Origin: Branchiostoma lanceolatum
Lineage: Eukaryota > Chordata > Leptocardii > Amphioxiformes > Branchiostomatidae
Assembly (NCBI RefSeq): GCF_035083965.1
Contig: NC_089735.1
Location: forward strand, 4,304,001 to 4,368,000
DNA length: 64,000 nucleotides
Direction of reading: 5' to 3'
Shown piece by piece: positions 53,943-64,000 of this stretch (position 1 is its first letter; each line of letters starts with the position of its first letter). The position numbers and the translations under genes were made by a program. The notes under the pieces are model-generated. The model worked only from the letters and a program-made list of their open reading frames with translations. It was not told where the DNA came from and did no database searches.

Positions 53943-54639
53943 CAGCCTTCATATAGCAGATCTGTAAATTCGACAAGAGAAATTGGGTTGTTCAGAAGGA
54001 AAAAAAAAAGATTTTTCGAATAGTCACAGTAACGAAACGTTAGTGAAGCAAGACCAGCAAAGATGGAGAAGTATGAAATGTTGATTTGATTGGACGACAT
54101 TCTCTGGGAAACACAAGACTGATGGGAGCGTGCGAAGAAAAATAAATGGTTGGCAACAAAAGAATATCAAACAATAGATCAAAAAGCAAACAATAGATTC
54201 TTAATTTTTGTTCTTTTAAATCTTATTCTTTGACCTTGGAATTACCTTTGGCATTCTACGACATGGCTTATGTTAGTGTCGTCATTGGAACATTTAAAGG
54301 ATATACCAAAATACAATAAAAAAATACTGAAAGCAAATGTCATCCATATAATCGAATCAACATGGTCTTAGTATTTGTTTTGGATCAAGAGTTTGTACCG
54401 TTTCAGTCGAATATTTTCTTCAAGACAAGTGTACCTTTTCATCACCGAGCAATATCAGACAGCCCTCCCCATGGCCTCCTCAAAACTCCTTCCTTGCCGT
54501 ACCTCAGTTTACCACTATGTAATCTTATGACTTATTCAGTGGCTGAAATCACGTTATCCATTGCGAGTAATCATCACCCAATAAAACTAATATACATTGC
54601 ATGCATCTTGCTAAAATCAAATTAGCTATTATATAGATA

Positions 54640-54763
54640 TAAATCTTTAAGCAGATCTATTGGTGGCAATGACAGTTTCCAACAGGAAAAGGCAGTATTC
54701 ATTGGCTGCTGCTTTTGCCAGTTGTATACCATCATTGCCTCCAATAGATCTGCTTGGAGATTA
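54640..54763. mobile_element. Hairpin MITE, TCTCCAAGCAGA family
   Basis: The ends TAAATCTTTAAGCAGATCTA and TAGATCTGCTTGGAGATTAC are inverted copies with a few changes; TTGGTGGCAATGA and TCATTGCCTCCAA pair inside. Closest to 46502-46608. Confidence 0.75.
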
Positions 54764-54846
54764 CAAATTAGCTTCCACAATCAAAAGATAAAGCTCTATT
54801 AGCAGGCAGTATAGTACTTCAGCCTATCCCCAAGATGACCGGAAGA

Positions 54847-55363
54847 TACGAGGGGTGATCAAGAAGTCCTCGGCCTCACCCAGAAATAAGGTGCACAGCT
54901 CAAATTTTGGGGAATGACTTTGAAGTATAAAGTCTTTTGTGAATGTCTACCAAAATTCAAATCATTGTGATCATTATTTTGCAGACGGCACTCAGTAACG
55001 TTAGGTGAGGTAGGAGGATAAAAACATGAACAATTGAGCAGTGACCTGAGGTGTGAGGGTCAACTTGCTCGGAAAGTCGGATACCCACTTCCTTTTAGTT
55101 GAAAGAAGGGAATCTCCAACAAACATTTTGACAATGTATTCGAAGATTTTATGCCGATTCATGGCATGCCGGGAACTCGATTCACACAGTTCTGATCACA
55201 GTGCACCCTTGTTTTTCTTGTCACTTACTAGTTTTCACATGGACGTCGACTAAAAAGGTATTGGCCACAATAGTTTGGTGGATATTGCTAAAATTTGAGT
55301 TCTGAACCTTACTTCTGGGTGAGGCTGAGCCTTACTGACCTTACTTATTGATCATCCCTCGTA
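54847..55363. mobile_element. Mariner-type MITE, 517 bp
   Basis: Ends are TACGAGGGGTGATCAAGAAG and the inverse of TACGAGGGATGATCAATAAG, with CCTCACCCAGAAATAAGGT-type words also inverted inside. TACGAGGG-TGATCAA-AAGT resembles mariner terminal repeats, which insert at TA. No intact transposase frame; a 66-codon frame inside is not recognisable. Confidence 0.75.
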
Positions 55364-58243
55364 CATGCATATGCAAACAAACAATTTAACTGATAGTACA
55401 ATATACATACTATACATGTACATGTACCTGAAAATGGCTGGATATACGATATACAATACCACGATATGACAGCTGTTTTGTTGCAAATCTTCGTGTAGTC
55501 TCCGATCCCTACAGCCTCCCCAGGCCACTGACCTTCGGCGGCGGCTATTTCCGACAACGTGGGGCGAGGTCACAGCAGCAGAAGAATCGATCAAACTAGA
55601 TTATACAAACAGCATATTTTGTTCTGAGGTGACCTTACAGCTATGGCAGTCACAGCAACATGTCTGCTGTCCCATCCAAATAGTTGCTTCGAAGTGTAAA
55701 GACGTTTTAGGATGAGAACCGTGATCGCGGAAGTCCACCACATGCACACACCGTTACGTACGCAACAGGTCAAAGACTAAAGGTCAGAGTTCGACTATGT
55801 CGTATAGGGTTACAAGCACCGCTCTACCTGCAGGTCACATAATCAGTGAGCAAATCGCACTGATTCCTTCATTTTGACAAAATATTCTTATGGTATGTTT
55901 TGAGTCTAAACCAGACTCACTTCCAGGCGAACATAATGTGATTATTATTTATAGAACATTATTGTGATTATCATTCAAGCATTTGAACATTATGTGATTA
56001 TGATCTTACTCATCATAAGCTGATAATTTGTGATGAAGCATGGTAAGTATCACCACACGGTTTAAAACCTTGGTTTCACTGTGTGTTGGTATGCATTTAT
56101 CTGAAGTACAGCCAGTAGGTACCCAATCTAAGTAATGAGGCTGTTGTAGTGAATTTACGGGCCCTTCCGAAAGACGAATGCAGCTCTAGCCAGGATGCCC
56201 TCAGTCCCCGGATTCGGAACGGGGCCTCCAGTTAGATTCTTCTTAGCTGTAACAACGTGGTGTAGGTTAACTGAGACTTAACAAAGAGAGACCCAAAATA
56301 CTGTCAAAATAATCATTTTCTGTAAGACATTATTTTAATGTTAGTTTTTTAGATTATTTACTCATTTGCTCGTTTTCTGATGAAGGTTTTCTGCCAGGGA
56401 ACATGGTTTCATGTTCAGCGTTGTTAAAAGAAGCGCCTTCACTTCAATGTCTCTTGTCTGAATGCAACAACAACATGAACAAAGCATCTCTCAAACGACA
56501 GCAATATGATGCATTGTCGAAAAAATAGTCCTTACAACATATAATTTTGTCACGTTTTATTTATAAGTTGGTGCATTTGCCATTGACCTCGATCACAACT
56601 CCCCACTCTCATACATCAGATAACTCAAGTAGACTTTTACAACAAATTCTTTATCATCTCTCATCACCTTTCAAAGCCATCAGTTTAAATGGTTGAACAT
56701 TCCAAACGGTTCAAGGACGTGCTGAATACTTCTTGCTGTAGCATTTTTGTACAACTTTGTACATTGTGTCAGGTGAGATACACGCACTGAATGTTCTGAT
56801 AACCCACTGCAGACTTCCACACGACCATGGATGATGACCATGCATGATAGCATTACCTCCATCTGACCAGTCGCATCTGACTTGTCTTTCATTGTAAATA
56901 AATACAAAGCCCCACCCCCGCCTTCTCACTGAACCCGCGACACGCTGGCGGCGTCGCTGTGGCCGATCCAATTGACAAAGCACTCAACGAATTTCATCGA
57001 CAAAAAACAAATCTTTTTAAGCTTTGTGTGTTTTGTTGTCTTTTTGGTCATACTTGTACGTTTTGAATGATATTTCCATTATGAAGTCAAGGTAACACAA
57101 ATCCAGTTTAGGACGCAGCGACGCTGCCAGCGTGCCGCGGGTCCAGTGAGAGGGGGACTTTATGTACATAAAACGTTCGTGCAGAAAGTCTATAGCTACT
57201 TCCTCACGGTGCTTGTTTAACAGTGTTTTCCCTCTGGGGATATGTTTCCCCCTTCATGATGGTTCAAGCTAATACGAACCAAAACGTCAGTTTTTCCAAA
57301 GTTTTCCTGACTTTGCATCATCATCTGATCGTGAAATACTTTTACATAACGTTATTGTCGTAATTGAGACACAGAACAAAAATCTAGAATAATCAAAGTC
57401 TTGCTATGTTGACCAGCATCATTCTTAACATTATAGTAAAAGTCGAAAGTTAGGCTTTCTTTTAACAATAATTGCTACAAAACGTTGTTATGTAAAATTT
57501 GCTTTCATTATAAAAGGTCTGATACTGCACTAAGTTGGACTTACTTATTACATTCACTTTGACAATTGGCATGGCTATTGAGGTCGCTATTGCTATTGCT
57601 ACTTTTGATTCCTGGTTATGCTTATGTTTATGAGAAATCCAGAAGCGAATATCACAAAGTTTCCAACTATGTCTCGAGACAGGATTAATAAAAGATAGAT
57701 GTATATTTTTAGATTTCACGGCTGGACACTGGTGGCTCTTTTGCGCTGAGTCATCAATGCATGATGCCCAGGCATCGTTCCCTGTGCTTGATTGGGATGC
57801 GTGGGTTGCTTTTTTACCCAGCCCAGTGATCCAATTACAAAATGTTCCAATATTTATAAAATTGTTTTAAAATATGTAGAACAAATAGCGAATTCATGTT
57901 CCAACATGTTTATGTTGGAAACTAATATGAATAACGTTTTCGACGTTAGGAATATTTCTAAGATGTTGCAACACCGTAGAAATATTCAGAACGTCAAACT
58001 GACAAACAGACAAATGTTAGAAATTGTTCCAAATATTTACATATAGTTACATGTTAGATTGTTACAAAGGTTTCGAAAATGTTAGAACAAAAGGCAACAA
58101 ACACGCTGTAATGTGGAATTGACTCTACCACATTTACATCTCAGGAGTCAGGACTAGGCCCTGTTTCAGTCATCCCCACCTTTCTTACGTGCTGAATCTA
58201 CAAAGTATCATTACTAGATTATAGTGTTTGGCAATATAATTGG

Positions 58244-61200
58244 TCAGGTTTTCTTTGGGCCGCGGCTGCCGTTGGGAGGAGGGAGAGGAGGTGGGCCACC
58301 ATTTGGGGGAGGGCCGCCCTTTGCGTTTGGGGAATGTGCATTCTTGGCGTTGGGAGGGGGAAGCGTAGGAGGGCCGCCTTTTGCGGCGTTGGGAGGAGGG
58401 AGGGGAGGTGGGCCACCATTTGCGCTGGCAGGAGGGCCACCTTTTAATGCGTTGGGAGGAGGGAGAGGAGGAGGGTCACCATTTGCGTTTGGGGGAGGGC
58501 CTCCCCTTGCGTTTGGGGGAGGCTGACCGCCCTTTGCGTTTGGGGGAGGACCGCCCTTTGCATTTGGAGGAGCGCTCTTTGCGTTTGGAGCTCGAGGAGG
58601 GCCACCCCTTACGTTTGGAGGAGGGGCACCCCTTACGTTTGGAGGAGGACCACCGTTTCCGTTTGGAGGAGGGCCACCGTTTCCGTTTGGAGGAGGGGCG
58701 CTCTTTGCGTTTGGAGGAGGGAGAGGGGGAGGGCCGCCATGTTGGTTGGGTGGCGGGACGTCCCTTGGGGTGATCTTGTTGTGCATCAGCTCGAGTCTCT
58801 TGACCAGGCTCTCAAAGTCCGTCCTTCCCGACGGGTTCTTCATCCAGCAGCTCCGCATAATGTCATACCTGTTCAGTTGGGGTACAAAAAATTAGTATTT
58901 GTTTGTTTTTTATTTTTTTGTTTGTTGAACTGAAAACCCTTGTCCTGCGGGATGCCTATACACATATAGGCTCTCTATATATACAGAGCCTTTATGTGGG
59001 TCCTCTATTTGTACGGGCTGGGGGTATTTTTCGGCTGAACGCATAACACCGCAGTTAAAGGCACCGAATACGAAAGTAACAATGCCACCGCAGCACAGAA
59101 AAGCCCAAGGAAAAATGACCTGATTAATAAATCAAATTGATGAAATAAATTGCGAAAAAAAACTTCAGCAGGACAAGGGTTAACAATGTTGTGAATCCGG
59201 ATGCATCGATGACAAAACCGGCATTTGCGCTGAGTTTACAAGCTGACTTTGATATTGTACAGATTATGACAGCTCGGCCTTCTTCAGACCATACGGAAAA
59301 GTGACGCAAATATTCACATATGGAAGCAGAACCATCTTGTTTGACTTTGAGGTAACTGAAAAACAAAAGCACTATCTACACGACACCACCCTCCTCTAGC
59401 ACGGTTGAATGCGCTAGGCAACAGCCGGCATCAGCCCTGCAAGTCTACCCCCTGATTCTGGCTCCTGGCGACTTTACCACCAAAACAGCTTTTAGCCAAT
59501 CAGAGGATTGGCACAAGGTCGCTGAGAAGTTATCAACCAATCAGGTTACGTCCTCCATCGCAACAATATAACGGCTGTTTGTGCCAAATAAGGCTATCTC
59601 GTTAATTATTCATGAGCAACTGTCAGTAACGTCACCAGGAGCCAGAATCAGGGGCTAGAATAGCAGGACTGATGCCGGGAGGATTTGCCGAGTGCATTCA
59701 GCAGTGCTGGAGAAGGGTGCACGACACAGGCGTAACGACTTGACTCACAGTTCACTGGGGCAGTGCGGAGGTTTGGGCAGACGGTAGCCGTTCTTGACCT
59801 GCCCCATGGTGTCCTTGTTGCTGAGCCTTCCGTAAGGCGGCGCTCCGGCCGTGATGATCTCCCACAGGACCACGCCAAAACTCCACTGCAAAGAACACCA
59901 ACGTGTTAGATGTTTACAACGTTCGTGCGAATGTATATTGTAAACGCAGAAGTGTTCGCGGGGATTTAATTTCGCGGTAGAAATTGAATGTTCGCGGTAG
60001 CTTTGAGTTCGCGTTTGAAACAATAGTAGCGCTGCAGTCACACAATGGAACGGCTTTTCGAGTTGGTTTTAAGTTTGTGGTAAAGGGTTCACCGCGAAAA
60101 CCGTGAAGATGAAACCACCGCGAATATTTATGCATTTACAGTAATTCCAAGGGTCCGTACTCTAAAAGATTAACGGCTGCATGAACGTGTGTTTATTTCC
60201 TTGGGAAATTCCCCTTTAGCCATCCCAACTGATCTCAAGCGTCAAACTGATGAAAGCTTGTTTGTTACTGAAGAAACTATCAGGTAAAAGTTCGCCCTGC
60301 ATTTCGGGTGATGCGGTCGTGCGCTTACAGCTGGAAAGTGTCTTTTTTGTGTAGCTAAGTGCAGCTTGTAATTGCTATGAACAGAGATTGTATGCAGTAA
60401 AGTGGTAGGCAATTTTGATTGATATAGGGTAAATATTTTCAACATGGAATGAGTGACATTAGTACATTTCCCATAACTTCATTACGAACACGCCCGTACA
60501 TGTGAAACACGTTTAACTCATGAATGAGACCATAACAGATTTCTACAACTCACCACGTCCGACTTCATGGAGAAGGTGCCGTTGACGATGCTCTCCACGG
60601 ACATCCACTTGATGGGGACGCGGCCCATCCCGCGCTCCGTCACCACCTCCTTCTCCGGGGGGATCTCGATCAGGAACCCGAAGTCAGCCACCTTCACGTT
60701 CCGCTGGCTGTTCATCCTGGTCGACAAGGAGTTAGTAAAAAGTTAAAGGGATAAGACGCCAATGACATCAACATCAAGAATTTCCTGAATTACATAAAAC
60801 ATAATACTATTGCTTAAACTTTAATAACATAGAAATTTTCACAACATATTCACACTTCGAATGTTATTTAACGTCGAACCATCAAAACTTCATCCCTCCA
60901 GCTTTTGATTCTTCCCACCAGGTAATTACATTAATCGGTGACCTGCCCAGAAATGACGTCACAATGAACATGGCAGCCGATTTGGAATTTTGCACTGGCG
61001 GCTCGGAAAGAACGTTTTTTTGCAAGCAAACAAAATAGATATTGTTATTTCCTTTAATTGAATGTTATCACCATGATTAGGCGCTGTTTGCTCATCAAAT
61101 AATGTTTTTCGCAAGTCGTGGTGTAAGGTTCAGAACCGGTTGCCGTGTTCATTGTGACGTCATGACTGGGCATTAGTCACTGATTAATGTTATCACCTGG

Positions 61201-63866
61201 TGAGAAGATCAGATAAGAATAAAGAGCTGGATCCATGGAAGTATGGTTTCTGATGGTTCAATGTTAAATAACATCAGAAGGGTGTGTATTTGTTTTAAAC
61301 TTTTGTATTCCTTGAATGGTGCTACTCCTATTTCAGATAATAAGAAAATGTTGTACATTTTGTATTTAAGTGTCTTATGCCCTTTATATACCTTCCCATA
61401 CTCAATACCTTGCTGGAAAATAGTACATGTATAAATTGACCAGAGAATATTTAGCCGACCATACAGTTACCATTTGCAACCAACAGAATCTGTACTCCAC
61501 TGACAGGCCGCGTCCTCTTATAAAAAAAATTCCGCTATTTTGGCAAATTCAGATAATTTTTTTTCAGTCCGCCAACAGGTCTTGTAAAGACTATTGCCTA
61601 TAGTGTAAGATATAGGACACCAATGTGGCGTTCGTTGCCATGACATCATTTTGATTGACAGCGGAACGATTACTTGAGTGAAAGGTCCCTCAGTATTAGT
61701 TGTAATCTAACAGACTATGCATTTTATGCTTAACATAGAATGAATGATATCAATATATCTGCGGCAGGTTCTTTAGGAATGTGAGCATGAAAGGTATGCA
61801 TCTTTATATTGAAATACATGAGAAGCCAAAACGTATGAGTGAGACCTTACATGCAGTTCCTGGCGGCCAGGTCCCTGTGCACAAACTGCAGTGCCGTCAG
61901 GTACTCCATGCCACAGGCAATCTGATAGGCGAAGTACAGCAACTCGTCCAGCCTGAACTCACTCTCCGCCTATCAACGGTAAGGACACAATTGGGGACTA
62001 CAAACTTGACGTTGCATTTCTACATGACCAAATATGGGCAGGACCCAAAGTTGACTTAACACTTCTTCATTACCAAATATGGAAAAGTGACTTTGTAGTT
62101 TTGCAGGACCTACGCAGGTTGACTTTGCAGGTCTAAATTGCCAAATATGGACAGGTCCAAACTAGAATTTCAGTTCAATCTACATAACCAAATATGGGCA
62201 AGTCCTAAACTTGAATTTGCAGTTCTACATCACCAAATATGGACTGAGGACCCAAAGTTGACTTTGCACTTCTTCATGACCAAATATGCAAACGTGACTT
62301 TGCAGTTGTACCAGACCAAGCATGGGCATGTCCCAAACTTGCGTTTGCAGTTCTGAACGACCAGGAGTAAAATTTGACTTTGCAAGTCTAAATGACCAAA
62401 TGTACAGGACCCAAACTTCTCTTCTCCTTCAAGGGGGGTGAAGGGAGGGCAGCGTTAAAAATCTCGGCCACAGCTCCCCTACCCCCCCCCCCCCCCCACC
62501 CCCCGCATCACAACCTCTGCGTGGAGAATACCAAACTTCACCTTGCACGTCTACAAGGCCAAGTATGGGCACGACCCAAAATTAAACTTGACTTTGCAGT
62601 TCTATATGACAGAAGATGCCCACAACCTCACCTTGACCTTGCCGTCCTCTCCCTTCTTCCGTGACTTGACCAGGACGGAGAGCAGGTCGCCCTTGTCCAT
62701 GAGCGGCAGCACCACCAGCGGTGACGCGTCATCGCGCATGCACACGCCCAGCAGGTTCATGATGTTGGGGTGTTTGAAGTGGCGCATGACCAGACCCTCA
62801 CTCAGGAACTTCTCCAGGTCAGGGGTGGTGCGGAAATCTGGACGAAAATCACAAATACATGTTACATTCTAGGAACAATTCAGCACATCCAATGCCCGCA
62901 AAACTCTTGGGACTGTATGTTTCTCATTTTGTCAAGTTTATTTTAACTGCCTTGTGTAATTTTGTATTTTGATTTTAACAATGATGGAGTTTTATAAAAA
63001 CGAACTGCGAATCTGCGCAATTCAGTCTCTCTGAACTGCCAGGCTGATTTGTCAATAAAGTCCAAGTTCAAGCTACAATCTGTAATAGGATGAATAGGTT
63101 GGGCCCAAGTACAGACCCTTATGGGACACCGGCAAGAGGAGATTTACCCTCGGATGTTCCATCCTAAATAACCACCCTGTATAAATACATAAGGTGTGGT
63201 AAGGCTCGTTGACTCACAATCTAACGGTTCTGGGTTCGAATCCCTTGTCCCCAATGTTGTGCCCTCCGAAAACGTACTTTACAGGTATTTTCTATCTCAG
63301 GGGAAAGTGAGTACCTAGCTTCTTGTTACGGTCGACGTCCTCTCGGATGGGAATGTTAAGCTCAGTATACGTCAACACTACATACATTTTTGACCAGCAC
63401 AAGTTAAGCAAAATATACAAGTGAAAAATCTTAAGCTTTAATACCATTTTAAAGTTTAAAGGTCAGCCATCCAACGTAGAGGAAGATGCTTACATCATAG
63501 TAATTTGTAAGTTGAGCGCAAACGCCCAATATTCATTGTTGTTCAGAACGCCTGCCTTCCCTTGCTGGTCTTGATAAACATTCAAATTTACCTGGCAACT
63601 TCAACGTTCAACCAATCAACATGGCGGACGATTCTTACGTCATAATCACGTCCATGGACCATGGTTTCTCAGAACGACCCTTACCCTTGCTGGTCTTGAT
63701 GGCGATGGGGATCTTGTCGTTTCCCGGCAGGTTGAGCTCTCCCTTCAGAACCCGTCCGAAGGAGCCCTCGCCCAGCGGCTGGTTGTGCAAGTTCAGGAGA
63801 CGCTCATCCAAGAAGACACCTTTCAGCTGCTCGATGAAGCCGTCGTCCAGACCCAGGTTCTTGGCT
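58244..63866 (-). CDS. Receptor tyrosine kinase (TAM/MET-like), C-terminal part, at least 476 aa
   Basis: Six phase-consistent exons on the minus strand: 63866-63685, 62837-62632, 61969-61851, 60716-60554, 59885-59749 and 58868-58244; the extracellular and membrane parts lie beyond the right edge. Numbering from the fragment: LGEGSFGRV (31-39), Lys57 in AIK, helix-C Glu74 in [13 protein letters not shown] (160-168), DFG (180-182), IKWMSVES (204-211), SDVWSFG (221-227). The juxtamembrane block [20 protein letters not shown] and [15 protein letters not shown] resemble AXL/TYRO3/MER, and [11 protein letters not shown] resembles both TAM and MET. Catalytic residues are intact, so activity is expected. 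Two oddities: no tyrosine between DFG and SVE, and a 170-residue tail (307-476) made of PPPN/GGPPP repeats, also without tyrosine. Exact subfamily is uncertain and it may be a cephalochordate-specific receptor. Confidence 0.88.
58254..58755 (-). repeat. Coding minisatellite for the proline/asparagine-rich tail
   Basis: On the plus strand the unit is close to GGAGGAGGGCCACCGTTTGC-like words of 24-45 bases, recurring about 15 times. On the coding strand it gives GGPPPN(A/G)(K/N)G units with four PPPLPPPN segments and one PPTLPPPN. Length changes by slippage are to be expected. Confidence 0.85.
59387..59719. mobile_element. hAT-type MITE with 8-bp TSD in kinase intron
   Basis: The ends CACCCTCCTCTAGCACGGTT and the inverse of CACCCTTCTCCAGCACTGCT, plus CCCCTGATTCTGGCTCCTGG arms, form imperfect 85-90 bp inverted repeats. 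Flanked by CACGACAC at 59379-59386 and 59720-59727. The right duplication ends 21 bases from the splice donor side of the exon at 59749-59885. Confidence 0.88.
59937..60143. mobile_element. TA-type MITE in kinase intron
   Basis: Left end TGTAAACGCAGAAGTGTTCG and right end CGAATATTTATGCATTTACAGTA are inverted relatives of the family at 21904-22116. GTTCGCGG words recur inside. Confidence 0.65.
61990..62610. repeat. Degenerate tandem repeat in kinase intron
   Basis: The words ACCAAATATGGGCA, GACCCAAAGTTGACTT and TTTGCAGTTCTACAT recur about ten times with units of roughly 45-60 bp. Near 62425-62528 an unrelated block with a C homopolymer (related to 10626-10761) interrupts it. Several open frames here are repeat artefacts. 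Confidence 0.8.
63205..63340 (+). mobile_element. tRNA-derived SINE fragment
   Basis: B-box-like GGTTCGAATCC at 63233-63243, followed by TTGTCCCCAATGTTG and GAGTACCTAGCTTCTTG words that recall the SINE at 29865. The rest of the tRNA-like head is degraded, so it is not a functional tRNA gene. Confidence 0.5.
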
Positions 63867-64000
63867 CTAGAGTCGTAAAATAGGGAACGTTATTTAAAGG
63901 AAGTTTGCGATTTCCGGGGAAAGAAGTCAACGTCATACTGTATACATGGTTTCCTGGAGAAACTTTTTTGTGTATTTTTAGTATCGTTGATTCAGATTTT

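Larger units (their letters stand above)
53943..58243. other. Intergenic region before the receptor kinase
   Basis: Contains a hairpin MITE (54640-54763) and a mariner-type MITE (54847-55363). Presumed promoter sequence of fuseless-like paralogue 2 lies just beyond 53942. From 55400 to 58200 I see AT-rich DNA without a recognisable gene; short open frames there (for example 56711-56983 and 57462-57719) are not supported by splice or family signals. Confidence 0.5.

Noticed and set aside
58224..58773. Glycine- and leucine/arginine-rich plus-strand frames over the kinase tail
   Set aside because: They are antisense shadows of the PPPN repeat array; the minus-strand frame joins the kinase domain in phase.

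Overview
This is a stretch of animal nuclear DNA, most likely from an amphioxus (Branchiostoma, Cephalochordata). It carries split genes with GT-AG introns, short chordate-like exons, many small DNA transposons and tRNA-derived SINEs. The predicted proteins look like a mixture of vertebrate-type (MZB1, CDKL2) and invertebrate-type (fuseless) families. No prokaryotic or viral genes were seen. Species assignment is inference; no search could be run.

Layout. Positions 1-12.8 kb are gene-poor and full of repeats. They include a 1.38 kb inverted-repeat transposon at 6391-7770 and end at one plausible first coding exon of an unidentified minus-strand gene (12813-12881). Then come an MZB1-type ER co-chaperone (minus, 16074-18239, 4 exons, 195 aa) and an MFSD4-like transporter of the major facilitator superfamily (minus, 19927-24529, 5 coding exons, 529 aa). 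Facing it across a shared upstream region of about 3 kb is a CDKL2-type protein kinase (plus, 29163-46860, 13 coding exons, 689 aa). Two tandem fuseless-like multipass membrane proteins follow (minus, 48909-50568 and 52659-53942). The last six exons of a TAM/MET-like receptor tyrosine kinase (minus, 58244-63866) have their 5' part beyond the right edge.

Exons were joined by matching reading phase across GT-AG sites and checking continuity with known family sequences from memory. The junction phases of all four spliced multi-exon models sum correctly. Single-exon ORFs elsewhere were not accepted as genes.

The genes do not form a pathway. Points of most interest are: the kinase whose activation loop and long proline/asparagine-rich tail contain no tyrosine; the fuseless pair with four WRG-type motifs at identical spacing in both copies; an MZB1 orthologue in an animal without B cells; a 30-nt in-frame microexon in CDKL2; a TA-targeting MITE sitting inside a 5' splice site of the MFSD4-like gene; and several small transposon families whose target-site duplications can be read directly (9 bp, 8 bp, 7 bp and 5 bp classes).
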